DNA of 9,994 nt from assembly GCA_900757715.1 (NCBI GenBank), contig CAAEOZ010000244.1, positions 1 through 9,994 of the forward strand. The letters are read 5' to 3'. Below the pieces are notes generated by a model, which saw only the letters and a program-made list of their open reading frames with translations, was not told the DNA's origin and searched no databases. Positions within the stretch are counted from its first letter, which is position 1. Each line of letters opens with the position of its first letter. Below are positions 1 to 6,399 of this stretch, piece by piece. The translations under genes were made by a program, and so were the position numbers. This stretch comes from an uncultured Veillonella sp. (GTDB lineage Bacteria > Bacillota > Negativicutes > Veillonellales > Veillonellaceae).

Positions 1-11
1 AAGCATGTAAA

Positions 12-25
12 CAAACAAATGTTCT
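12..25. promoter_or_regulatory. Putative LexA (SOS) operator
   Basis: The 14-mer CAAACAAATGTTCT matches 12 of 14 positions of the Gram-positive LexA box CGAACRNRYGTTYC. It lies just upstream of a possible -10 (TATTAT, 30-35), so bound repressor would block the promoter of the LysM gene. A second half-site, ATGTTCG at 34-40, follows. The position and the kind of gene it precedes support an SOS operator. lexA itself, if divergent, would lie outside the left edge and is not seen. Confidence 0.5.
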
Positions 26-60
26 CAGATATTATGTTCGATGTAAATGTGAGGTATGAG

Positions 61-369
61 ATGAAAAATATATTGATGATGGTAGGAATGTGCTTAACAG
101 TATTATTTGGTTATAATATGTCAAATCCTGCAACAGAGGTAAATACACATAATGTACGTGAGGTAAAGGTTCAAGTAGGAGATACAATGTGGGACATTGC
201 AGCACGTACAGCTCATAAAGATATGGATGTTCGTGAAATGGTATATGCCATGAAGGAACTTAACAATATTAGCGATTCTGGTGCACTTGTACCTGGTACA
301 GTATTAAAAGTGCCAGCTAAAAAAACTGATAGTCCAGTTAGAGCTTTGGACTATGTGGCTCAAAACTAA
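61..369 (+). CDS. YneA-like LysM membrane protein, probable SOS cell-division inhibitor
   Basis: A 102-residue protein with one N-terminal hydrophobic segment (about residues 3-18, after Lys2) and a LysM domain at about 33-84. The LysM signature VQVGDTMWDIA is followed by a second half ending PGTVLKVP. LysM domains bind peptidoglycan glycan chains. The short 'single span plus LysM' build and the length match Bacillus YneA, which halts division during the SOS response; the LexA-box-like site upstream agrees with this. The start at 61 is chosen because GTGAGGT (49-55) sits 5 bases before it; an in-frame ATG at 19 would overlap the operator and has no ribosome site. There is no lipobox. The division role is inferred from architecture and operator; a plain cell-wall anchor protein is the alternative. 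Confidence 0.75.
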   Translation: MKNILMMVGMCLTVLFGYNMSNPATEVNTHNVREVKVQVGDTMWDIAARTAHKDMDVREMVYAMKELNNISDSGALVPGTVLKVPAKKTDSPVRALDYVAQN

Positions 370-392
370 ATATATATGGGGATATCCCACGC

Positions 393-428
393 AAAAAAGC
401 AGCTACTCAATCGAGTTAGCTGCTTTTT
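393..428. terminator. Bidirectional intrinsic terminator
   Basis: AGCAGCTA (398-405) pairs with TAGCTGCT (417-424), extended by CTC/GAG around an AATC loop. An A-run on the left and a T-run on the right make it work on both strands. It lies between the convergent LysM and recombinase genes and ends one base before the recombinase stop codon. Confidence 0.85.
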
Positions 429-429
429 G

Positions 430-1440
430 TTATCTAAATCGTTTCTCAAAGATCGTTGAGATAGGATTATCAACGAATTTATTGGCTTCATTAATATAAC
501 GACGAACCATATTAACACTATGATGGCGAGTTTGTCGCATAATATTACGTTCCTCAACACCATAAGCTGCTGCAGTCGTTGCGAAGCCATGACGTAAACT
601 ATGAGCGCCATACATGGTCGGATCTAGACCAATAAGAGAAATATATTTCTTTACGATTTCTGCAATCATCTTATCGGATATAGCTGTTTTACGTAAAGAC
701 ATATTTTTTGTAAACCCTCTAAATACAGGTCCCTCAGTAATACCAGAAGCACGTAACCATTGTTGTAAGGCTCGTACTGCATCTAACGGAGAACCAGATA
801 AATGTGGGATAGCTACCACTGCACCTTGACCTTCTTGATCGGCCTTAGAGGATGCTACAAAGATTTCAACACCTTGTGGTGAAAATTGAAGATTTTCTAC
901 TGTAATAGCTGCAATCTCACTGCGCCGGAAAGCACCCATAAAGCCAATCAAAAGAATAGCTTTATCGCGCAATAATTGAAGTTCCGGTACATCTAGCTTA
1001 GTCATACAGTCTATAATATCTTCAATATCTTCTAACAAAACTGGGGTTTTTCCTTGTTGGAATGTTCCTTTTAATCGTCTAATACCACGTAAGGCCTGTT
1101 TAACGATAGGAGCCATACATGGATTATCTCTTTGGCCAGAAGCATTAAAATTTTCAGATATAGCACTAATACGACGTGAAATTGTATTTGCCTTTGCATA
1201 ATCTGCTAGATCGTTAATATAATTTACTATTGTTTCTGGTGTAGCTGGAAAATAAGATACCTTTTGATAAGTACACCAATCTACGAAATCGTCCCAATCC
1301 GATTCGTAAGCATCAACAGTATTCTCAGCCTTAGATAACAATATGCTTTGTTTTGCTTTCATAGACAACTTTGTACTATTCATAAGCGCATCATTATTGC
1401 GCAAATAAAAATGCTTTTGTTGTTTCTTAGACTCTGACAT
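430..1440 (-). CDS. Tyrosine-type site-specific recombinase/integrase
   Basis: A 336-residue tyrosine recombinase. The N-terminal SAM-like core-binding domain spans about residues 35-125 and the catalytic domain about 135-325. Visible catalytic residues are Arg172 (GAFRRSE), probable Lys199 (SSKAD), His280 and Arg283 (HSLRHG), His306 (TRHHS) and nucleophile Tyr315 (RRYI). The set is complete, so it should cut and rejoin DNA through a 3'-phosphotyrosine. TAAGGGTGAATT directly before the ATG supplies the ribosome site. It stands alone: no excisionase, phage gene, cassette array or tRNA attachment site is visible. It could be a Xer-like housekeeping enzyme, a relic integrase or a DNA-inversion enzyme; the sequence does not decide. 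Its neighbour is a YneA-like gene; in Bacillus the yneA operon also carries a recombinase (yneB), but of the serine class. Confidence 0.9.
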   Translation of the reverse strand: MSESKKQQKHFYLRNNDALMNSTKLSMKAKQSILLSKAENTVDAYESDWDDFVDWCTYQKVSYFPATPETIVNYINDLADYAKANTISRRISAISENFNASGQRDNPCMAPIVKQALRGIRRLKGTFQQGKTPVLLEDIEDIIDCMTKLDVPELQLLRDKAILLIGFMGAFRRSEIAAITVENLQFSPQGVEIFVASSKADQEGQGAVVAIPHLSGSPLDAVRALQQWLRASGITEGPVFRGFTKNMSLRKTAISDKMIAEIVKKYISLIGLDPTMYGAHSLRHGFATTAAAYGVEERNIMRQTRHHSVNMVRRYINEANKFVDNPISTIFEKRFR

Positions 1441-1471
1441 AATTCACCCTTACCCATAAAATATTAATATA

Positions 1472-1480
1472 ATTGTACCA
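1472..1480 (-). promoter_or_regulatory. Candidate extended -10 promoter of the recombinase
   Basis: Read on the minus strand this is TGGTACAAT, an extended -10 (TGN plus TACAAT) about 31 bases before the recombinase ATG. No good -35 is seen at 17 bases, so the assignment rests on the extended -10 alone. Confidence 0.4.
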
Positions 1481-1497
1481 TAGATTAGATCTTTATA

Positions 1498-1506
1498 TGC
1501 TATAAT
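1498..1506 (+). promoter_or_regulatory. Extended -10 promoter of the VanW gene
   Basis: TGCTATAAT is a perfect extended -10 (TGN plus consensus TATAAT) 40 bases before the VanW start. No consensus -35 is present at the usual distance, which extended -10 promoters tolerate. It runs divergently from the recombinase promoter in the same 106-base gap. Confidence 0.6.
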
Positions 1507-1546
1507 TAGAGAATATAATAAATAATTCGGGAGCGTTTACGAATAC

Positions 1547-2893
1547 ATGACGAAGAAATACATATTAGTAGGAACAGTACTTGTTCTTTTGGGTACAAGT
1601 GGTTGCTCATACATTCCAACAGAAAATATTTCTTATGGTGTATATTATAATGATACAGATCTATCAAATACACCAAAGAACGAATTACAAGCACGTTTAC
1701 AAGAGGTGAATGATAAGATACCTCAGATTATATCTATCGATATGGGAAATAATAAAAAACAACAGGCCACATATCATGATTTAGGTATTCAATTCGATAC
1801 AGAGGCTATGGTAAAAGCTATTTCCACATACGGCTATGAGGATGATATGTGGACAGTATTGTCACATAGATTTAATGGTTTATTTTATGGTCATCATTTT
1901 AAACCACAATATAAGTTAGACGAAGTAAAAGGCAAAACATATCTCACTGAGTTAGCAAAAACAATAGATACACCTGGTCATGATGCCTATCTTACTGTTG
2001 AAAATGGACAAGTAGTAATACATCCGTCAAAAGAAGGCAAACGTATTGATATCGATGCTACCTTGAAAAAGCTAAAAGATGATCTACAGATTAGCGATAG
2101 TATAAATTCTCTTTCTATGGTATTTACTACGCAGAATACGGTAAAAGTTACTGATACTGATCTAAAACCTTTAAATACTGTATTAGCATCTTTCACAACG
2201 GAGTATAATCCAAGTAATGAAAGCAGAACACATAATATCCAATTAGCTTCTGATAAGATAAATGGTACACTCATTAAGCCCGGTGCACAATTCTCTTTTA
2301 ACGATGTTGTAGGCGAACGTACTGCAGAAGCTGGCTATGATGATGCGCCTGTTATGATTGATGGCAAATTAGTTCCAGGCATTGGTGGCGGTATTTGCCA
2401 AGTAAGTTCTACTATTTTTAATACAGCTTTATTATCTGGTATGAATATTGTTGAACGTACACCTCATTTTGAACCAGTTGGATATATTCAAGCTGGTAGA
2501 GATGCTACGGTAGCTTGGGGCTATTTAGACTTTAAGTTTAGAAATCCGTACCAACATTCTATTTATATCTTAAGTGTTATGAATAATGGTACGTTAACTA
2601 TTTACATTATAGGTACAGCTGAAGATAAACCAAAAAATGTATCTATCTCTGTAGGCGATTATGGTGAGATTCCAAATAAAACAATAACTAAGGTAGATCC
2701 ATCTTTAAAAGAAAAAGAGGTACAAGAGGGCCATGTAGGCTTAAAAATGAATACGTATAGAACCATTACATATGGTAACTGGGTTACTCAAACTGATTCC
2801 TTTGAGTCTGTATATGACCCTGTAGATACGATTATTACAATGCCTGCAACACCTGAAGCGCCACCTAAGAAAACAGATAAAAAGAAATCATAA
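1547..2893 (+). CDS. VanW-family lipoprotein with peptidoglycan-binding and G5-like regions
   Basis: A 448-residue exported protein. Residues 1-20 form a signal peptide ending in a weak lipobox, TSGC, with Cys20 as the likely lipidated residue. Residues about 40-200 resemble the PG_binding_4/YoaR-type region found before VanW domains. The VanW domain covers about 218-355, with signatures SRTHNIQLAS, GAQFSFNDVVGERT, GIGGGICQVSST and NPYQHSIYI. Residues about 375-435 look like a G5 domain, and the tail is Pro/Lys-rich. The role is presumably cell-wall or envelope related. Despite the name there is no vancomycin resistance cluster here, so resistance should not be inferred. The nearest ribosome site, GGGAG (1529-1533), is an unusually long 13 bases from the ATG, but no better start exists. 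It is a single-gene unit with its own promoter and downstream hairpin. Confidence 0.88.
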   Translation: MTKKYILVGTVLVLLGTSGCSYIPTENISYGVYYNDTDLSNTPKNELQARLQEVNDKIPQIISIDMGNNKKQQATYHDLGIQFDTEAMVKAISTYGYEDDMWTVLSHRFNGLFYGHHFKPQYKLDEVKGKTYLTELAKTIDTPGHDAYLTVENGQVVIHPSKEGKRIDIDATLKKLKDDLQISDSINSLSMVFTTQNTVKVTDTDLKPLNTVLASFTTEYNPSNESRTHNIQLASDKINGTLIKPGAQFSFNDVVGERTAEAGYDDAPVMIDGKLVPGIGGGICQVSSTIFNTALLSGMNIVERTPHFEPVGYIQAGRDATVAWGYLDFKFRNPYQHSIYILSVMNNGTLTIYIIGTAEDKPKNVSISVGDYGEIPNKTITKVDPSLKEKEVQEGHVGLKMNTYRTITYGNWVTQTDSFESVYDPVDTIITMPATPEAPPKKTDKKKS

Positions 2894-2911
2894 CTATAGC
2901 TTTTATGAAAT

Positions 2912-2960
2912 ATAGCCTAAACTATTGACCATTGTATATAAATAGTTTAGGCTATTATTT
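2912..2960 (+). terminator. Terminator-like hairpin after the VanW gene
   Basis: A perfect 15-base inverted repeat, ATAGCCTAAACTATT (2912-2926) and its complement (2941-2955), with a 14-base loop. The tail is only ATTATTT, a weak U-tract, so termination may be partial or the hairpin may mainly stabilise the mRNA end. Confidence 0.6.
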
Positions 2961-3040
2961 GGGCTGTAAATGAGAAATCATTATATACGTAAATAAATTA
3001 GTATAGATTAATTATTAAAATAAAAAGCATAATAAGACAT

Positions 3041-3055
3041 TCTCAATAATTATCA
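3041..3055. promoter_or_regulatory. Possible Fur-box-like site upstream of PAP2
   Basis: TCTCAATAATTATCA matches 12 of 15 positions of the 7-1-7 Fur pattern TGATAATNATTATCA; the right half is perfect and the left half is degraded. It lies 31 bases before the PAP2 start. In AT-rich DNA such matches arise by chance, so this is tentative. The rest of the 2894-3086 gap holds the hairpin above and no convincing consensus promoter. Confidence 0.2.
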
Positions 3056-3086
3056 TTTAGGTAAAAGTAGAATAGAAGAGGAATTT

Positions 3087-3704
3087 ATGGACACAATTTT
3101 ACAATTTGATCACTCTTTAATCTTCTATGTACATGAACATTTTGTATATAGTTTTTTAACACCAATTATGGCATTTATCTCAAAAATTACAAGCAATGGC
3201 GCATTATGGATTATAATAGCCTTATTATTAATGCTACAAAAAAAATATCGTGTTTTAGGCGTGGCAATTATTATTGCTTTAGGATTTGTATTTATAATTG
3301 GCGACCAAGGTTTAAAACCAAATGTAGCGAGATTAAGACCATTTGTTGATTTTCCAAATGTAACGGTGCCGTTGGAATCTGCACTACCAAAAGCTACAAG
3401 CTATTCATTCCCATCAGGCCACAGTTTTGGTTCATTTGCATCATCTATGACGATTTACCTAGGCTTAACTCAAATAGCGCCTCAGAAGCGTTATTTAGGG
3501 ATTTTAGCATTGTTAGGTTCAATAGTAGTAGCATTCTCTAGAGTTTACTTATTTGCACATTATCCAACAGATGTATTAACTGGTTTAGTATTAGGAATCA
3601 TCGTAGGATTCATTGCCTGGAAGTTAGCAAGAATCGGCTGGAACTGGTGGACTAACCGCCATAATGATGTAGAATACGAACCATACACATTTAAACGTAA
3701 ATAA
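3087..3704 (+). CDS. PAP2-family membrane phosphatase
   Basis: A 205-residue multi-span membrane protein with all three PAP2 motifs: KX6RP (Lys77, Arg84-Pro85), PSGH (109-112) and SRX5HX3D (Ser151-Arg152, His158, Asp162). His112 and His158 are the expected catalytic residues. The family removes phosphate from lipid phosphates such as undecaprenyl pyrophosphate, phosphatidic acid or phosphatidylglycerol phosphate, usually at the outer face of the inner membrane. Hydrophobic segments lie at about 20-34, 38-50, 56-72, 115-130, 137-150 and 162-179. The size fits undecaprenyl-diphosphatase (BcrC/PgpB-like) enzymes, which recycle the wall carrier lipid, but the substrate cannot be read from sequence. 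AGAGGA (3077-3082) 4 bases before the ATG supports the start. A hairpin separates it from VanW, so the two are probably not one operon. Confidence 0.92.
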   Translation: MDTILQFDHSLIFYVHEHFVYSFLTPIMAFISKITSNGALWIIIALLLMLQKKYRVLGVAIIIALGFVFIIGDQGLKPNVARLRPFVDFPNVTVPLESALPKATSYSFPSGHSFGSFASSMTIYLGLTQIAPQKRYLGILALLGSIVVAFSRVYLFAHYPTDVLTGLVLGIIVGFIAWKLARIGWNWWTNRHNDVEYEPYTFKRK

Positions 3705-3728
3705 GCAAAAAACTATATAACACAAGGG

Positions 3729-3753
3729 ATTGGGCCATTTAGGCCCAATTTTT
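3729..3753 (+). terminator. Intrinsic terminator of PAP2
   Basis: ATTGGGCC (3729-3736), loop ATTTA, GGCCCAAT (3742-3749) and a T-run to 3753. A compact GC-rich stem followed directly by U's, 25 bases after the PAP2 stop. Confidence 0.92.
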
Positions 3754-3757
3754 GACA

Positions 3758-3800
3758 TTAAATTACTTCCGATAATATATCGTTATCGGAAGTAATTTAA
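3758..3800. repeat. Perfect 18-bp inverted repeat with 7-base loop
   Basis: Arms 3758-3775 and 3783-3800 are exact complements (core ACTTCCGATAA / TTATCGGAAGT) around TATATCG. It lies between the PAP2 terminator and the WG-gene terminator. Neither side has a proper U-tract, so it is not an ordinary terminator. It could be a remnant mobile element end, a protein-binding palindrome or an mRNA-end structure. Confidence 0.7.
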
Positions 3801-3840
3801 AAACAAAAGAAAACTAGCCTATATTCCTATAAGCTAGTTT
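3800..3840 (-). terminator. Intrinsic terminator of the WG-repeat gene
   Basis: Read on the minus strand, AAACTAGC (3840-3833) pairs with GCTAGTTT (3818-3811), with TATA pairs continuing inside, followed by the T-rich tail TTTTCTTTTGTTTTT. It begins 39 bases after the stop codon of the WG gene. Confidence 0.7.
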
Positions 3841-3878
3841 ATGTAAGTTACTTCTAAAAATAACCAGATACATACTCA

Positions 3879-5180
3879 TTATTTATCAACGGATTCTATT
3901 TTTTTAATATATGCAGATAATAATGGTTCATCTATGGTGATCTTATCAAATTTAGGTTCAACGACTATATGGCCTTTATAATCCATTAGACCATATTTAC
4001 TATCAGACTTATAAACAAATAAGTCTTTATAAAATGAGGTTATATCGTCATCAAAATGTGGTAATTCGAATAGTTTATAACCTGAATTTGTGGCAATCAC
4101 ATATTTTGTCTTATCATAAGTTGCTGTCGTAACTTTATTTAATACATAATTAGGCTTAGATGTATCTATACTATCATACACCACATCAAATAAAACACCC
4201 GTCTCAGCATTAAATATATGGCTTCCAATCGAATCCTTTAATACAAAACTACGATCACTTAATCTTTCATAAGAATCATAGTTCATTGCAACTACAGTTT
4301 GATTTAAGGAATCAATAATACCATACTTATTTTTTTCATTAGATACAATAAAATAAGAAAATTCTTTACCTAGATGTTGTATAGATTTATATTTCGCAGG
4401 AATTACTATTTCATTCTCACTCGTTCTCAATCCATACAAAGTATTTCCTTTTTTATCTACTTGAGTAAATAATTGATAAGTATCTGATGGTTTTCTACTA
4501 TATAGACTTTCATCTGAATATCCATTCGTCCCTTGTCCAGCCCCTGTTGTTGACTTTTCATAGTCATGTGTATGAATAAGATTTAGTGCTTCATTTTCAG
4601 TCAGTAAAATGCCCTCTTCAGTAACAAATTTAATATAATCATCCGCAGTATGTATTTCAAATAAATTTTTCTTGTCATTTTTTGACCAGTAAAATTCAAT
4701 ATTATCCCAACCATCCTTTATAGGATTTCCCATAATTTGAACACCATTAGTTTTATTATATAGATACCAATAGTCACCTTTCTTTCCCAATATTAAATTT
4801 TCATTTATCGTACTATATTGATTTACTACATCATTAATAGCATAGGTACTATTGGAATTAACTAGTTTAAACCCTCCATCAGTCAATGCCTTAGCCAAAT
4901 CATAATCAAATTGATATTCATAGCCTGCTGGTAAATAGGCTAATTCAACTAAGTTTACATACCGCTTTTGTCCATTTTCATAAAATGATCCATATACGTA
5001 TTTATTATTATATTCGTCTATATATTCTACATGTAAATTATCATAAGGACCAAGTATCCAAGTCCCTTTTTCATCGACGATAGTATTACCAGTTGGGGAT
5101 TCTAATGTAATATATTCTTTTGCAGATGTTATATTACATGCAGCCAATGCTATAGCTAATCCTAATATAAATTTTCTCAT
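3879..5180 (-). CDS. Exported WG-repeat-like protein, probable lipoprotein
   Basis: A 433-residue exported protein of unknown role. The start at 5180 is preferred to an upstream in-frame ATG at 5204 because GGAGAG lies 4-5 bases before it and the signal peptide then begins MRKF. The hydrophobic core ends in a good lipobox, LAAC (Cys15); cleavage by signal peptidase I after ITSA (residue 20) is the alternative. Degenerate WG-type beta repeats lie at about 246-266, 285-303, 318-337 and 395-414; the last (KYGLMDYKGHIVVEPKFDKI) is the clearest, and residues 37-50 hold a diverged one. The middle, about 205-232, is polar and Gly/Ser-rich, probably a linker. WG repeats are thought to form beta scaffolds for binding; no catalytic motif is seen. 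It is transcribed alone, convergent with PAP2. Confidence 0.8.
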   Translation of the reverse strand: MRKFILGLAIALAACNITSAKEYITLESPTGNTIVDEKGTWILGPYDNLHVEYIDEYNNKYVYGSFYENGQKRYVNLVELAYLPAGYEYQFDYDLAKALTDGGFKLVNSNSTYAINDVVNQYSTINENLILGKKGDYWYLYNKTNGVQIMGNPIKDGWDNIEFYWSKNDKKNLFEIHTADDYIKFVTEEGILLTENEALNLIHTHDYEKSTTGAGQGTNGYSDESLYSRKPSDTYQLFTQVDKKGNTLYGLRTSENEIVIPAKYKSIQHLGKEFSYFIVSNEKNKYGIIDSLNQTVVAMNYDSYERLSDRSFVLKDSIGSHIFNAETGVLFDVVYDSIDTSKPNYVLNKVTTATYDKTKYVIATNSGYKLFELPHFDDDITSFYKDLFVYKSDSKYGLMDYKGHIVVEPKFDKITIDEPLLSAYIKKIESVDK

Positions 5181-5223
5181 ATATCTCTCCATAATATTAT
5201 ACAACAGAATAATAATTAATTTT

Positions 5224-5252
5224 ATAATACCATATTTAACTCTTTTAATTAA
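5224..5252 (-). promoter_or_regulatory. Candidate promoter of the WG-repeat gene
   Basis: On the minus strand, TTAATT (5252-5247), a 17-base spacer and TGGTATTAT, an extended -10 at 5232-5224. It lies about 44 bases before the chosen ATG. The -35 is poor; the extended -10 is good. Confidence 0.45.
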
Positions 5253-5323
5253 ATGATTCCTTTATATACGCTTACATATCATAACTGTCTAATAAAAACT
5301 TACTATTTAACCAATACTGTATA

Positions 5324-5352
5324 TTGAATTTTTTAGAATTAAATTGTAAAAT
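5324..5352 (+). promoter_or_regulatory. Promoter of the 49-residue small-protein gene
   Basis: TTGAAT (5324-5329), an exact 17-base spacer and TAAAAT (5347-5352). Both boxes are one or two bases from the sigma-A consensus. The leader to the ATG would be about 40 bases. Confidence 0.65.
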
Positions 5353-5399
5353 AGTAATATAAATTATCTAATTTACTCATACTTTTATGGAGGAATTAT

Positions 5400-5549
5400 A
5401 TGTGCTGGTGTGATATTGTAAGTAAAGCCAAAATTGGCGGTTTAAAACATTTAGGTAATGGCATGGAGAGTTCTTTAAGATTTCTTGCTGAAATTATTCT
5501 TGGTTTAAGTATCACTCGCGTGTTAGTCAACTGGGTTTTTGGTATCTAA
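5400..5549 (+). CDS. Small membrane-type protein of 49 residues, unknown function
   Basis: A short open frame, MCWCDIVSKAKIGG... to ...NWVFGI. GGAGG (5389-5393) is an ideal ribosome site 6 bases before the ATG. A near-consensus promoter lies upstream and a strong terminator starts 30 bases after the stop, so the whole transcription unit is present around one tiny frame. Residues 24-49 form a hydrophobic stretch with Arg27, Glu31 and Arg40 spaced as in an amphipathic or membrane helix. The N-terminus has a Cys-Trp-Cys motif (Cys2, Cys4) and two basic turns. I recognise no family. Possibilities are a small membrane regulator, a type I toxin-like hydrophobic peptide or a secreted peptide; Gly13-Gly14 lacks the other residues of a double-glycine leader. 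It is divergent from the WG gene and may be missed by length-filtered annotation. Confidence 0.72.
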   Translation: MCWCDIVSKAKIGGLKHLGNGMESSLRFLAEIILGLSITRVLVNWVFGI

Positions 5550-5578
5550 TTTCTCAGATGAATATGAACATATTAATA

Positions 5579-5610
5579 GGCGCTTAGTTATCTAAGCGCC
5601 TTATTTTTAT
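5579..5610 (+). terminator. Intrinsic terminator of the small-protein gene
   Basis: GGCGCTTAG (5579-5587), tetraloop TTAT, CTAAGCGCC (5592-5600), then TTATTTTTAT. A perfect 9-bp GC-rich stem. The minus side has only TATTAAT, so it would end the convergent DUF4241 transcript less well. Confidence 0.92.
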
Positions 5611-5654
5611 ATATTTTAATTTATAAACTTGGTTCCCTAACTACACCTAGTATA

Positions 5655-6398
5655 TTATTCATACGCTTCACTACAATCAATGTATTCCATAATAATTTGG
5701 CAGATCTGACCACCTTTATCAAATGCCCAGTATACTGGATATAAACCATCGCCAAAGCCTGATTGAATCATCGGTACGGTCAATTCTGTATCAGGAATTG
5801 TAAAGTTAATCCAATCACCTTTAGAACGTTGGTATTGTGGATATGCCATAGCATTCAATTGGAATAAATCACTATAATAATCATCGTAAATATTTTTTTC
5901 ATGGTAGTTTATATGCCATTGTTCATAAAATTTGTTATATGTCTCAATAGTTTGTGCATCTACTATTGTAGCTAAACCCGAATCTACAGGAAATCCAATA
6001 TAGGTATCCCCATCATCTAAATCGGTTAAGTCTTCAGTCCCTTTTAATGCTAATTCGTAATATACAGGCTCATTACCGCTAAAAACAACTCGACTAGCTA
6101 CATAACGATATTCATTTGGTTCCATTTCGATAATCTTAGTCTCTAATAGATATGTGCCTGGCTCTACCGTTCTAAGATACGTATCAGGCTTACTCGGCAA
6201 TGAAACTAAAGGATCACAACATGTAATATGCCCTGTTGGGAAGTTTACCGTCCACATGGGTAATGTATGTAACGGAAATCCTTTTAACTCTTTTCGGTTA
6301 AATAAATCATGATATGGTACAGTAGGTTTTAATTTACCTTCAGAACCTAATCGGTTAAAGATTTGAATCCATTCACTAGTTAATTTAGATTGTTCCAT
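5655..6398 (-). CDS. DUF4241 family protein
   Basis: A 247-residue soluble protein with no signal peptide or membrane segment. It fits the DUF4241 pattern: an N-terminal region with GHITCCDPLV (about 57-66) and PGTYLLE (80-86), a middle strand ASRVVFSG (101-108), GFPVDSGLATIVDAQT (about 135-150), and a C-terminal GFGDGLYPVYWAFDKGG (about 214-230). The recurring Asp/Gly turns suggest a beta-rich fold; family function is unknown. The ATG is one base past the stop of the upstream HAD gene, and its ribosome site GAGGAG lies inside the HAD coding end, so the two are translationally coupled. No separate promoter is visible. A functional link to the HAD phosphatase is inferred from this coupling only. 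Confidence 0.82.
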   Translation of the reverse strand: MEQSKLTSEWIQIFNRLGSEGKLKPTVPYHDLFNRKELKGFPLHTLPMWTVNFPTGHITCCDPLVSLPSKPDTYLRTVEPGTYLLETKIIEMEPNEYRYVASRVVFSGNEPVYYELALKGTEDLTDLDDGDTYIGFPVDSGLATIVDAQTIETYNKFYEQWHINYHEKNIYDDYYSDLFQLNAMAYPQYQRSKGDWINFTIPDTELTVPMIQSGFGDGLYPVYWAFDKGGQICQIIMEYIDCSEAYE

Positions 6399-6399
6399 A

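Noticed and set aside
366..611. Minus-strand open frame of 81 codons
   Set aside because: It overlaps the terminator and the end of the recombinase in another frame; no ribosome site and no family resemblance.
614..829. Plus-strand open frame of 71 codons
   Set aside because: It lies wholly inside the recombinase gene on the opposite strand, a shadow frame.
1506..1694. Minus-strand open frame of 62 codons
   Set aside because: It crosses the VanW promoter and signal-peptide region; its composition follows from the AT-rich opposite strand.
1987..2274. Minus-strand open frame of 95 codons
   Set aside because: Antisense to the VanW gene, with no ribosome site.
1547..2893. Vancomycin resistance gene
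   Set aside because: VanW-domain proteins are widespread; none of the ligase or dehydrogenase resistance genes are present.
5400..5549. Double-glycine bacteriocin precursor reading of the small protein
   Set aside because: Gly13-Gly14 lacks the usual hydrophobic and acidic positions of such leaders, and no transporter or immunity gene is nearby.
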